Positions 20,916 to 32,218 of a stretch of 64,000 bases of DNA are shown piece after piece (the first letter of the stretch is position 1; each line of letters begins with the position of its first letter). The DNA is taken from positions 17,475,691 to 17,539,690 of the forward strand of contig NC_049995.1 in assembly GCF_000003815.2 (NCBI RefSeq), in the 5' to 3' direction. The notes under the pieces are model-generated. The model ran no database searches and had not been told where the DNA came from. It saw only the letters and a list, made by a program, of their open reading frames with translations. The stretch is from Branchiostoma floridae. Lineage: Eukaryota; Chordata; Leptocardii; Amphioxiformes; Branchiostomatidae. Made by a program: the position numbers and the translations under genes.

Positions 20916-21583
20916 GTTTAGTTAAATACAGCACTCTTTTGATGGATTATACCTAACGTTACATGTAGAACATACAAAAGACCAAAGGTAGAACATACAC
21001 ACTAAGGCCCGTTCATAGGAGGGAATTTGCGCGACATATGATGATTCCCCTAGGACAGTAGCCTAGGATAGTTTTCGGTTCACACAAACCCACTGCGACT
21101 CTCATGGCGCACCACAACACATCACACTGCAGCGCACAGCCGTGAACCCTGGTGACCAGACGAGTGTGGCGTGGGTTGAATCAAGGGTGGGAAAGGTCTC
21201 AGGCATTCGCATATGACCCCTGACCTACTGCAAAGCGAAAGTGGGCTGCCTACGACATCGGCACATTCAGTGATGCCGCAAACTGCCCAATGTCTGTCGT
21301 ACGCCCAACCCTGGAGGCAACACGTGACACGTAATGCCGCTGTGCGTCACGGGGGCTGTTTACACGGACAAGCGTCACGCGCTGCTCATCAATCGCCATA
21401 GGACAGATTGCAGTTTCCACACGATGTGTGGAGTTTCCACACGATGTGTGGGGTTTCCACACGATGTGTGCAGGTTTCCACACAATGTGTGGAGTTTCCA
21501 CACGATGTGTGGAGTTTCCACACGACGTGTGGAAACTCAACACATCGTGTGATAGAATTTCTGTTTTTAACTGAGAACATGTT
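20916..21583 (-). repeat. Right arm (668 bp) of the nested element
   Basis: Inverted partner of 13535-14124. Slightly longer because of extra palindromic units and an insert next to the end (gatagaatttctgtttttaa) that copy 2 shares. Confidence 0.85.
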
Positions 21584-24252
21584 GATTCTGGTAGCAGGTC
21601 AAACCTAGAATCATTTTCTTGAAAGTTATTTGGAAGCAAGGAAACCTTTCTGCCCTAAAGAACTAAGTTACCAGTTAACAGAATATGCGTCTTGTGCTAA
21701 GATTCAGGATCTTGCTCAAGAATTCCTTTCTAATCTTAAGACTGATACTCTTACTCTTAGACTGATACTCTTACTCTTAGACAGTGATTCTCTGTACAAG
21801 TCCGGAAATCTTGCACCAGGAATATTTTACTTGCACCAAGAATCAGCTTCTGGTTCAAGAAATTCTTCCTTCCTAAAGACACACCAAGAAAATGTCTCTC
21901 GCATCGAGATTCACTTTCTTGAACAATCATTTCTGCTGTCAAATACTTGAAAACAGAAAATCACTAAATAGTTAATAGCAACTACAAAAATGTTAGAGGA
22001 AGAAATCTCAACAAATTATGTGTATAGTATAGGAATGTTTATTACCACAATATTGCATAAGACTTATGAAGTATGATCACAATAGTAACAGTCTTTGAAT
22101 GGAAATACTTTTACGATGACAGTACCAGACAAACATCAATAATTCCTTTACATTCAGATTGCCAATTATTTATCTTGATATACGTACAAGAAGAAGAGTC
22201 TCAAATTCATCACGCTTCTCAAAGAAGCATTTACAGCAATATTACTGCATTACTTAAATGGCAGTGTAGCTGTTTTGTAGCGGAATATGCTAAGGCCATA
22301 ATTAATATAACTATTCCATATGGTTACAGAGTATCACATTCCAAAATAGAGCAAACCCTTGCAGTGAACTTTTCATTCTTGACATTTGGTATGGTCAAAA
22401 CCTCCAGACACCTAGAGAAAAAGTGAAAGACCTTTATTACTTCGTAGTCTTACACAAAACAAAAAAGGTATAAAGTAAACAATTTTGAATAATCTATATT
22501 AATTTCAGTAATGCACTGTACTATATACCTATTCTTTAATCCACTGGTGACACCTATAGATATGTATATACTGTATATGTTTACTTGATACCGTAATGAA
22601 ATTTGTTTTTGAACCGAAATACAGCAGACTAACCCTGTGATATGAAATGGAATCTCCCAACGATTATTTTGGTTAGACATACAATGTGCACATAGAATTT
22701 GGCAGCCAAAAGGTGGATATACTTGCCTCTCCATATCTACTGCTTTGTCAAGATTCTGTGCCTTGTTGCTTTTGAACCCTATACTCTAAAGTCTATGCAT
22801 GGACTTCTTTTATCTTGAAGTATTTCAAGGTGGGGGAGGGGGGCACACTTACCTTATCCTTCATATCTGGTTCCCAGCTGTTTCCGCTGCATAGATTTTT
22901 AGCAAATTGAACCCAGTCACCAGTGCCTCACATGATTATGGTCCCTTTTACCTTACTTTTGACTGTAAAACTGGCATGAGTCATCAACTGATACAAAGAG
23001 TAAGTGAACTGAACTGCTGCAACTGTCACTGTTCAAAATGGAGATGGGGTAGCCCAACTGTACTCTGGGATACAGATCAACCAATCAGGGGGTCAGAAAA
23101 AGTCACATGACCAGAGAGGCTAGAAAAACAAGAAATGTTAAGAAATATTTTCTTATAACTGTTCAAAATAGAGATGGACCACCTGGGGTAGCCCAACAGT
23201 ACTCTGAGATACAAATAAACCAATCAGGAGTTCAGAAAAAGTCACATGACAAGATAGGCTAGAAAATCAAGAAATGTTTTCTTGTTACCAAGACTAATTC
23301 TTAACAAAGACACCAAATGGGTTTGATTTGAGGAAAGCGAAGTTTAACATAACTTTGAACTAAACATAGCTTGGTCACCAACAGAAATTTCAAAAGAAAG
23401 GTTACCATACTATTCAACTAAATGTCATATCTTGCAACTACCTCTAGGTGCCATGAACCCCCCAAAAATATCTTGTTTTTCTTAATCAAGAAAGTTAATG
23501 AATATATTCTAGTATATCTTAAACATTACCAAGAAAAACAAGAAGCATCTTTCTTAAGCTTTTTGAATAAGGAAAACATAACATTAAAGAATTTTATGCT
23601 AGTTGTAACTTTTTGTTTTGATTTCTTGATTTTATAATGTAAGTTGGTGAAGAAAAGAATTCTTGTATCTTCTTAAACATAACCAAGAAAATCAAGAATT
23701 ATCTTTCTTAAACTTTCTGGATAAGGAAAATAAGAACATTTGTGAATTTTATGCTTGTCATATCTTGTTTTAGAGTTTCTTTTTTCTTCTTTTTCTTTTA
23801 ACATAATTTGGTCAAGAAAGTGAAGAAAAAAGTTCTTGTATCTTCTTAATTGATAGAAAGAAAAACAATAATAATCTTTCTCAAACTCCCTGGATAAGAA
23901 AATCAAGAAAAGTCAAGAATGTTCTTCTAGCAAACCAAGATTTTATGTAGAAATTGAAAATGACAAGATTAAAGATCTTACGGTTAGAATCTATGGAATA
24001 CTCTGTTTGATCTTAGAGAAAATGAATCTTATGGGAAGATTGAAAAATAAAGTTTTTCTTAAATTTCTAGAAAATTCTTGTTGGCAAGCATCTTAATAGA
24101 AATACTTTCTTCACTTAAGAAAAAATAGAGAAAAACTCTTTCTCCAAGAACTAACATACAGAGATTTTGCAGAGGGTTTCTTACTTTCCTTGAATTTTCT
24201 TTACCGAAGAAAATCTTTCTCTCCATAAGAAAACAAGAAAAATAAGAAAAAA
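21584..24252. other. Right subterminal region of the CACTA element
   Basis: No gene. AT-rich sequence dominated by short aagaaa/tttctt motifs (for example 21600-21950, 23270-24250). At 23027-23275 two ~130-bp direct repeats occur (each with ccaatcag, gtcagaaaaagtcacatga, ggctagaaaa). The open frames here have no recognisable domain. Confidence 0.55.
23027..23275 (+). repeat. Two direct ~130-bp repeats
   Basis: Units at about 23027-23145 and 23160-23275 share ctgttcaaaat.gagatgg, tactctg.gatacaaat, aaccaatcag, agaaaaagtcacatgac and ggctagaaaa.caagaaatg. A local tandem duplication that has since diverged. Confidence 0.7.
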
Positions 24253-24266
24253 CATTTTTGGTAGTG
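24253..24266 (-). repeat. Right terminal inverted repeat of the CACTA element
   Basis: CATTTTTGGTAGTG, complement of the left end, followed by target copy TG and TRIM coding sequence. Confidence 0.9.
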
Positions 24267-24520
24267 TGGAGTTTCTCAACCATGTTGGCCACTATGAGAT
24301 TGTCTGGCAAACCTGTGACCCCCTGGGGTGGCAGACTGACCTGCTGACGACAGTTTGGGCACTGGAAGGGTACTCGAACCTCTGCATGATCCTGTAAACA
24401 GCCCTGACAGAAGGTGTGCTGACAGGGCAGCACCTTGGGCCTGGTGAACAGCTCCAGGCAGATGCTGCAGGACAGTTCTTCATGAACTTCTCTCTTCAAA
24501 CTTGACGGTGCAGACCCCAT
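24267..24520 (-). pseudogene. TRIM-NHL locus 2, 5' part: RING domain
   Basis: ATG at 24520 (MGSAPSSLKREVHEELSC) in the same context as locus 1. All RING ligands are kept (CSIC, CQHTFCQGC, CPNC). TRIM homology ends at residue ~84 (ANMVEKLH), where the CACTA element begins; the open frame continues about 70 codons into transposon sequence (TTKNVFSYFS...), which would append an unrelated tail. If transcribed it could make a RING-only protein. The remainder of the gene is at 11395-13011. Confidence 0.88.
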
Positions 24521-27422
24521 GATTTTTTTTGTCTGCTAATTGTGGCAGCCCCACCTCCTAAGGCAATTGGCACATGTTTGCTTTGGGCTGTACTAACACA
24601 GTAACAACTAACAGAGGTGACTGAATCAAATTTTAAGGCACCAGTCTTATTCAACTTACAGGCCACTTGCTAATCAGGTACTTGAAAATAGGAATGCACA
24701 AAATGATCTCACAATGGAAGTCTTCTATCTTATTTTGTGATTTCTGCAGATCAGTGTGAGTAAACCCAGATGAACATTAGGCACCAATTCCCCACGGTTA
24801 GAGTTGGTTTAAGCCAAGATTAATGATTAATAAGTAAGCAAGCAGTCTGGGAGGTGCTCCATTCTATTTACTGCAATTCCTTCTTTACAGACAGTCTACT
24901 GAAAAGGGTATTTTGACATCAAAACAAGCTTATATATACTTAGTTTGTTAAGCTGGCTGGTGTTTTCTTCTCTCACGAACTATTAAACTGTGTTGAAGCA
25001 TAGGGTCATGAGTCAACAGAGGGTACTGGATCACAGCAGTTTTACAACTCAACTTTTGATACTAGGATATGTTAACAAAAGCACAATGTATATCAGACTG
25101 AGCGAATGTAAACTTAAAGATTTGTAATCTGCAATTAGAATTGCCCAAAAGAAATTAGTTCGTTTTGTGTTTTACCAACTTGAAGTGTTTTCATTTCAGA
25201 GTTTAACCTTAAAAAGTAATACAGAATATCATCTCCATATTACATTGAGTAGCCATATGTTACAATTAGATAGCTTTGCCAGATGATATTTACAGATTAC
25301 AAGGGCAGAGACTAGGGGTAATACGGAATACCCCGTGTTATATTTTAGTTATATCATGCCAACCTAACGAAGGCTTATCACGAAGAAAGACCAAAAGACG
25401 TGACATTGATACACATTGCGTCAAAACTCTATTTGTCGATTCAAAAAAAGAACTGATGCTGTGCCAGTTTGGTTCAGGAACAGTTGTTTGAATTATTGAC
25501 AGCAGCATACCCAAGTGAGTTCAAATGGCTTGAATCAAACTATGGAGCCCGGGCCATACCGTAAAATATGGACCAGTCAAATTTTCATAATTATATTGAA
25601 CCTAAATACGGCCCGGGTATATGATAATATAGTTAGTAGTACTTTATGAAGGACAGAGATAGTCTGACCGAAATCGTGCCCCTAGCGGCCGGCCTTACAA
25701 TTGCTGCCGCTCGAGGAGGGGGTCATTAACCCCAGCTAGCGAGAGGTTGTGTAAACACAGGCTAGGACAGAGACACGTAATAGCAGTTTGCCATCATGCC
25801 ACATCATTTATGTGCATTAGCCAAATAGATCTATTACCCTCGTGAGATGGGAAGTAACAGACGACATACCAGCCTCACATAAGAAAATAAAAAAAGGTTG
25901 TGATCAGTTAAACACACAACAGTATTAACCTTCATCATGCTAAGGCAACTGTTTCTGTTGATTTAGGTTTGAGATGTCTGCCAAGAGGAAGAAGTAAACA
26001 ACAGCTTAATGGATGAACCTGATCAGCTAAACACATTAACCTTCAGCTTGCTAAGATAGCCATTATTAGAGACAAATCTGTACTGGTCATGAAGTTAGTC
26101 GGTAGGAAGAAGGTTAAGAATGCCAGCATAAAGGAAGGAGTTGCCACTGGCTTCAAGGATGAACCTGATTAGTTAAACACAGGACATTAACCTTCAGCCT
26201 GATAAAGTACGTAGCCATTTAGCAACAAATTAGTTTGTAGTACCCATATACACAATGTATGGGGTAAGGTAGCAGGGAAAAGGTTCTGTATACAAAATGG
26301 AGTAGTTGCTAGCATAGCAAAAAAAAGTGAGTTAAACACACGACATTAAACTTCAGGCAGCTAAAGGTAGCAGTTTGTCACCAAATTTGGTTACAGGATT
26401 AGGCATCAGGGAGAAGGTTGTAAGATGTCTGTACACAGGATTATGAGTAAATTAACCTGGTGTGTTTTACACTTGTCTACATGATTTGTTGACATGAAAA
26501 ATCAACTTGCCTACTTTTAGGTGCCCAAACACTGCAAAGTTGAATATGTGTTTGGGGCATGTTCCAAGCATGATACACCTGATCTTTTAGGTAAAAAAAT
26601 GCATGTGGATAAGCTTGCCTTTAGCCTCAGGCCAAAGTACTGCCATTAATCTGTTTTTTTGCCATACTTCCTTACAAACGTGTATAGCCTCATGCTTGAT
26701 TTTTCATGTAAAAGCCTACTGCTATGGTAAGATAAGACTACATCAATTAGATTTGTTGCCGTTCTTGAATTTTAGAGAAAATTAAGACAAGATGCTTAAC
26801 TGGAAAAACATGATAAACAAAGCCATAGACCTGAACCGGACCTGTACCTGAATTTTTTGTACAGTGGTACCAACCCCTAGCTAGGATGTTAGAAAAAGGT
26901 CCCAATTGTTTGAGGAGAGTCACATACACCTCAAGCACATTACAGAACCCACAACAATTATTAAAAAGAGTAAGAGTCCTCCCGGCCTGAATAGCTCAAA
27001 CTTTACAGTCTGGTCTCTGGGTCTTAATAATACCACAGTGGTACATCTCGATGAAGAAACAAAATTATAATTAATAATACAAAATGGAAATTGTCAGCTA
27101 AAATGTGGATCTGAATAAAGTCAAAGTCAAATCAAAATATTTGGATAAAGATGGAGACTCTTTAATCACATTTTCAAAATACAAGAACTGCTAAAAACAT
27201 TCTGTACATCTTTTAACCAGATGATCACTTACTCTTTGAGTTTGCTGTTTGAAACTAATTATTTTACTGAGTGTGCCTTTATATTCAAGGAGCTTGGGAA
27301 AAGGTTTGGATATTCAATATTGAATTCTTTCAATTGGCTTTGTACTTCAAGTACAAAAAGTTTCCTGATGCAATATACACATGAATAATGATCTACAGAT
27401 GGTTTTGTGATTATCAACACAC
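24521..27422. other. Intergenic TRIM-unit sequence between loci 2 and 3
   Basis: No gene. Upstream flank of locus 2 (24521-25700) aligns with 4313-5520 and 29377-30900; downstream flank of locus 3 (26440-27420) aligns closely with 31250-32200 (ctgaaccggacctgtacctg, caacaattattgaaaagag). A 105-bp MITE is inserted at 25660-25764. Confidence 0.6.
25660..25764. mobile_element. 105-bp Mutator-type MITE with 9-bp target duplication
   Basis: Starts TAGTCTGACC, ends CACAGGCTA and is flanked by GGACAGAGA on both sides (25651-25659 and 25765-25773). Paralogous sites near 9860 and 30886 read tatgaaggacagagacac without it, giving two empty sites. Confidence 0.82.
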
Positions 27423-29343
27423 TCAGATTAAAACATTCTGAAATATGCTGACCCTGTGCTCTCCAGAATCACTCACTACCAGTTGTCCCTGTGTTGCTAT
27501 GGCAACAGCCTGTGGCTTCTTCATGTCTGTAGCGATGTGTTTGAGGAATTGTCCTGTCTTGTCAAACATCTCAACTCGACTGTTTCCACTGTCTGCCACA
27601 ATGATGTTACCTGCCCTGTCTGTACAGATGCCTTGTGGACGCTTCAGCTGACCTTCACCACTTCCATGACCTCCAAACTGGAACAAAAACCGTCCACCCG
27701 TGTTGTACACATAGACACAGTGATTGTTCTGGTCTGACACAAGAATGTTCCCTTCCCCATCCACAGTGATGTACCATGGGTGCATCATCCCCTGCTGCTG
27801 ACCCACAGTTCTCACAAGTGTCCCATCTGGACTGAACACCAAAACTTCACCATGTGGGTTGCCCCAGTCTCCTGTAGTTTGTGTGATGAGGATGTGGTTC
27901 CTCCTGGTGTCCACAGCAACCCCTCTGTACCGATCTATCTTCTTTAAGATATAGAACTTTATTGCTCGACATTTGTACATGGTACAAAGTATGGCAATGA
28001 CTGTTACACAAAGTACAAAATAGGTGTAGAGAATAAGACTTGATATCCTAATTCCCCAGCACCCTGCCCTGTTTGTTATACTGCACAGCAAAGTCAGCAG
28101 AGTCTGTGTGCCCAACCACCCACAGGTTCCCGTCCCCGTCCATGGCCACATCCTGTGGGCACAGCTTCTCTTCACCTGACACAGCTGTTGGGAACTGTCT
28201 CACAAATGTTCCCTGCAGGGAAAAGACTAGGATTGTCTGGTTATCCTTGTCTGCTACAAAGATCTCACCTTCATCTGACACTGAAATACCACATGGAAAT
28301 TTTAACTGTTCTGTTCCTGATCCACCAAATGTCACTTTCTGTGGCTGAGGTCTTTGGTTACCATGGTGATGACCTCTGCCCCCTGCTGCACCATTCCTAG
28401 ACACAGGTACTGCTAGGTTTGGTGCAGATGGGAGAGACTGGACCGTCACATGTCCCAATACTGGCACTGGGGTGTCTGTGGGCTGAAAGACAGCAGGCTG
28501 GGTTTGTACAGGAGTTGGTGCTGCTTTTCCTCTGTACCTTCCAACCACCCCTGTCAAAGTGGTATGCTGACTGAGAAACTCAACCCATCCCTGCTGCAGT
28601 TCTTGTTCTGCTCGATCACAGGCAGCAAACAGTTCATTGAGATATGCCAAAACTCTGTTCCTTTCAGTCTGTATTATCTCAATGTTGTCACTGTGACTTT
28701 GTTGTGATTCAGACAAGAGGTGGTCTTTTCTCTCTGTGAGTTTCAGCACCATTTGGTTGTAGGCCTGAATGATGCTGTTGTCTGTCTGCTGTTTCTGTTC
28801 ATTCAGAGTTTTCTCTTCTTCCCTCAGAATTCTGAGGAAGCTTAAATAACTTTCCATGATGTTCTTCCCCTCATTGATCAAGGCCTGGATGGTAGAACCT
28901 CTTTCCTGTGCAGCTTTTTTGATGGTTGTTATGCGATGATCATCATGAGCCTCTTCTAAACACTGTTCACAAACTGGAATCTGACATTGTTTACAGTACA
29001 CTTTAAGCACCTCAGAGGGGTGAAAGCTGCACCTGTTTACAGACTGGGGTTGTTCCCTTGTTTCCCCTGACAGTGAAGTCTGTTGTCGAAGCCTCTCACA
29101 CATATTGGCTATGATGTGACTGTCTGGCAAACCTGCGACCCCCTGGGGTGGCAGCCTGACCTGCTGGCGACCGATTGGACACTTTAAGGCCCCTCCCCTC
29201 CCTACAAGGTTCTCCAGACATGGTGACAGACAGAAGGTGTGTCCACATCTCAGCACTTTGGGCCTGGTGAACAGCTCCAGGCAGATGCTGCAGGTCAGTT
29301 CTTCCCTGAAATGTTCCCCCAAACTTGACGGTGCAGCCGCCAT
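27423..29343 (-). pseudogene. TRIM-NHL locus 3: degenerate RING, disrupted NHL propeller
   Basis: Start chosen at the ATG 29343 (MAAAPSSLGEHFREELTC), matching locus 4; an upstream in-frame extension is not conserved. The RING is damaged: the second pair reads CGHTFCLSPC with an extra residue, and the last pair reads CPIG, so a zinc ligand is lost (GGT at about 29169-29171 for the expected Cys codon). B-box2, coiled coil and linker are intact. In NHL blade 2 the frame reaches GRVLGN and stops because ~110 bp are inserted at 27944-28051; the remaining blades continue in another frame (YRGVAVDTRRNHIL ... KVSIFQNVLI) to 27423. Ubiquitin-ligase activity is unlikely. A small intron spanning the insert is conceivable but no convincing splice pair restores the usual blade sequence. 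Confidence 0.8.
27944..28051 (-). mobile_element. ~110-bp insertion in NHL blade of TRIM locus 3
   Basis: Replaces about 11 bp of the NHL-coding sequence compared with loci 1, 2 and 4. Read on the minus strand it ends with gcaataaagttctatatctt, like the 3' end of a 5'-truncated retroelement, but no target duplication is evident and the source is not recognised. Confidence 0.45.
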
Positions 29344-29376
29344 GATTTTTCTCCTGATGATGTGGCAGCCCCTCAA

Positions 29377-32218
29377 ACCAAAGTCTAGTTTGGACCATGT
29401 TTACTTTGGGCTGGACTAAAAGCTGAAGTAGTCTAAATGATTCTTTTCAAGCACCTCTTATTTAAGTAGCTGACTTGCTAGGAAGGTGCTTGCTAACAGG
29501 AATGCCTTGAAATATTTCTAACTATTTTAAGAGATAAGTTTACTTTGATTGATAGTAATTTCTCTTTACCTGCAATTACTCGGATGTATAAGACACTCTT
29601 TTCCTGACGTGAGAGTTGGTTTGACCCAAAATTAATGATTATTAAGTTGGCAAGCAGCTTGGGAGGTGCTTAAGTCATGTGCTTGTTTGCACTGAAAGGT
29701 TAGGAATATGACAAATGACTCACTGTATATTACCCAGCCAACTATCTCAAGGTGTAACAATCCTAGCCTGTACAAGCTGCATAAACCTATTATCCAAAAG
29801 TATCTATTTGAATTAAACTACAACCAGGATGGGCTACACTTTTTGATAAGTGTGGTAGGATCTTTAACTTGCTCAAGGTGTGACTCTCATCAAACATTTT
29901 ACCTCCATTTTACATTCAGTTTAACTCAATTCTATTTACTGCAATTCCTTCTTTGTAGACAGTCTACTGATGAAAAAAGCCATTTTGATATCCAATCGGG
30001 CTGAGATCAAGCTGGCTGGACTGTTTTCTTCTCTGTTAAATGAACATGTGTTGAAGCAAAAGGTAGATATTTGCTACCCTCCAAGCAGAGGTCGAATTGC
30101 GCAGATATAGTAGTAGTCGAAAGAAGCGCCGGTGTAATTTTTTCGACTACTACTATATCTGCGCGATTCGACCTCTGCTTGGAGAGTTACGATATTTGCA
30201 TGTAGTTCTTTGGTGTGTCAACAGAGGGCACTGGTGCGCAACTATTCTATGGCTCAAACTTGATTCTATGTGGTTCTATCAACCTGATCTGTTTGCAACA
30301 AATTTGGAATCTGCAACTAAATGGCAATAATTCAGTTTATTTTGTGATGTGTTTTTACCCAACTTGAAGTGCTAAATTCATTTCAAATTCAAATAAAAAA
30401 GCAGTAAACAATAAAAATTTAATGAGGTCTCCATATTACATGGCGTACCCATGTGCATCAGATTATAAGCTTTCCCAGATAATATACAGAATACATCATG
30501 GTATTCCATATCGCCCTACTAGTAGGTATTCCACCCGGTTTATTCTGTATCGACCCTTGGGTCGGGCTGGAACCAAGGGTGATACGGAGTACCCCCATGT
30601 TGTATTTTATATATTTATCATGACATGACATTCAGACATGACATGACATGACATTCAGACACACATCATGCCAACAACTCTCTTCATCAATTCGTACAAA
30701 AGAACTGATGCTGTGCCAGTTTGGTTTGAGGGCAGTTGTTAGAATTTTCGACAGTGTCGCACCCAAGCAAGTTTGAATCTTGCAAATCGAACTATGGAGT
30801 CCCTGGCCATACTATAAAATACAAACCAGTCGGAACACCGATATCTAACGTAAATACGGCTCGGGTATGATATAAGTACCTTATGAAGGACAGAGACACC
30901 TAGCAGTCTGCCATCGTCCCACATTATCTATGTGCAAGCCTAATAAATCTAACCCTCATGAGATGGGGAATGACAGACGATATACCGGCTTCACATGCAT
31001 AAATTATAAACCTGATCACTAAAACACAACTTGCTAAGACAGCCATTCAGCAACAAATTAGTTTAATGGAGTTAGACAGCAGGAAAAGGTTATGAATGTC
31101 ATATAGGAAGGAAAAGCGACTGGCTTCAATGATGAACCTGATCAGATGAACACAGAATAACATTAACCTTCAGCATGCTAAGGCACTTGGGACCACATTT
31201 GTAATGGTTATGAGTTCAGGCAGCAGGGAGAAGCTTGAAGATGTCTGTATACAGGAATTAGGAATAACCTGTTGTGTTTTATATAATTTACATGATTTGT
31301 TGACATGAAAAACAACTTGCCTACTTTTAGGTGCCCAAATACTGCAAACTTAAGTTAAATTATGTGTTTGGGGCAAGTTCCAAGCATGATACACCATCTT
31401 TTAGGTTACTAGAAAAATGTGGATAAGCCAGCCTGCTTTTAGCCTCAGGCCAAAGTACTGCCATCATCTGTTTTTTTGCCAACTTGCTTACAAACGTCTC
31501 TATAGCCTGACATGCTTGATTTTTCATGTAAAAGCCTACTGGTATGGTAAGATGAGGCCACATCAATTAGATTTGTTGGTTCTCGGATTTTAGAAAAAAA
31601 TAAAAACATTAAAGATGCTTATTAACTGGAAAAACATGATAAACAAAGCCATGGACCTGAACCGGACCTGTACCTGAATTTTCTGTACCGGTACCCAACC
31701 CTAACTAGGACGTTAAATAGAGGTTCCATGTTTGAGAAAAGCCACCTCAAGCATGTTAAAGAACCCACAACAATTATTGAAAAGAGTAGGGATCCTCCCC
31801 GGCGTGAATAGATCAAACTTTACAGTCTGGTCTCCGGGTTAACAATACCTGTTATGTCAATCCTTCCATAGTGTCACTAATGTGGTACATCTCAATGAAG
31901 AAACAAGATGGAGACTCTTTAATCACATTTTCAAAATACAAGAGGTGCTGAAAACATTCCGTACATCTTTTAACCTGAAATGACCACTTACTCTTTGAGT
32001 TTGCTGCTTACATCTTTTGATTTTGACTGAGCGTGTTCTAACATGCCTTTATTCAAGGAGCATGGGAAATATTTATTCAATACTGAATTCTTTCAAGTGG
32101 CTTTCCACTTGAAGTACAAAAAGTTTCCTGATGCAATATACACATAGCAACTGTATTCCATAATAATGGTCTACAGATGGGTTAAGATTGATTATCACCA
32201 CACTGAGATTCAGAAGTT
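29377..32218. other. Intergenic TRIM-unit sequence between loci 3 and 4
   Basis: No gene. Aligns with the flanks of the other loci throughout, for example 30245-30350 with 9185-9290, 30700-30960 with 25450-25830, and 31250-32200 with 26440-27420. A MITE is inserted at 30075-30190. Confidence 0.6.
30075..30190. mobile_element. 116-bp hairpin MITE, CTCCAAGCAGAGG family
   Basis: Arms CCTCCAAGCAGAGGTCGAAT... and ...TTCGACCTCTGCTTGGAGAG form a long hairpin (cagatatagtagtagtcgaa pairs with ttcgactactactatatctg). It is flanked by a perfect 9-bp duplication GATATTTGC (30066-30074 and 30191-30199), as for Mutator-like elements. Related ends occur at 58946-59156, 18894 and 50830. Confidence 0.83.

Larger units (their letters stand above)
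13535..21583. mobile_element. Nested 8.05-kb element with ~600-bp terminal inverted repeats, carrying a 5S-like gene
   Basis: The ends read AACATGTTCTCA and TGAGAACATGTT and are flanked by GATT on both sides (13531-13534 and 21584-21587). The inverted arms are 13535-14124 and 20916-21583. Between them lie a Penelope GIY-YIG fragment (14125-14335), a palindromic MITE (14604-14724), two Mutator-type MITEs, a third MITE remnant and a 5S-rRNA-like gene. The part 14572-21583 recurs, inverted and nearly identical, at 56488-63390. I see no transposase, so it is either a non-autonomous foldback-type element or a passenger segment mobilised by its arms. It does not match a superfamily I can name with confidence. 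Confidence 0.72.
14572..21583 (+). repeat. 7-kb duplicated segment, copy 1
   Basis: Nearly identical in inverted orientation to 56488-63390. Landmarks in order: palindromic MITE 14604-14724, MITE 15457-15561, MITE 16788-16892, AGAGT microsatellite near 17581, MITE remnant near 18894-19076, 5S-like gene 19458-19579, ATT microsatellite near 19720-19755, right arm 20916-21583. Outside these I recognise no genes in 14725-15456, 15562-16787, 16893-18893, 19091-19457 and 19591-20915. Confidence 0.9.
13012..24266. mobile_element. CACTA-type (EnSpm-like) DNA transposon, 11.26 kb, inside TRIM locus 2
   Basis: The left end CACTACCAAAAATG (13012-13025) and right end CATTTTTGGTAGTG (24253-24266) are perfect inverted repeats, flanked by TG at 13010-13011 and 24267-24268. 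The paralogous site in locus 1 (cctgtttttggagtttctc near 4051-4069) is the uninterrupted sequence, so ends and duplication are exact. CACTA termini and a 2-3-bp duplication are hallmarks of the CACTA superfamily. The outer ~500 bp on the left and ~2.7 kb on the right are full of short aagaaa/tttcttg-type motifs in both orientations, resembling the subterminal repeats of that superfamily. I find no transposase, so this copy is non-autonomous. Much of its bulk is a nested second element (13535-21583). Confidence 0.87.

Noticed and set aside
21630-22426. Open frames of 106 and 117 codons in the CACTA right region
   Set aside because: AT-rich sequence with repetitive aagaaa/tttctt motifs; no domain and no transposase signature.
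24059-24266. C-terminal extension of the RING frame of TRIM locus 2 (NVFSYFSCFLMERKIFF and beyond)
   Set aside because: It is read from the CACTA transposon end and has no TRIM similarity.
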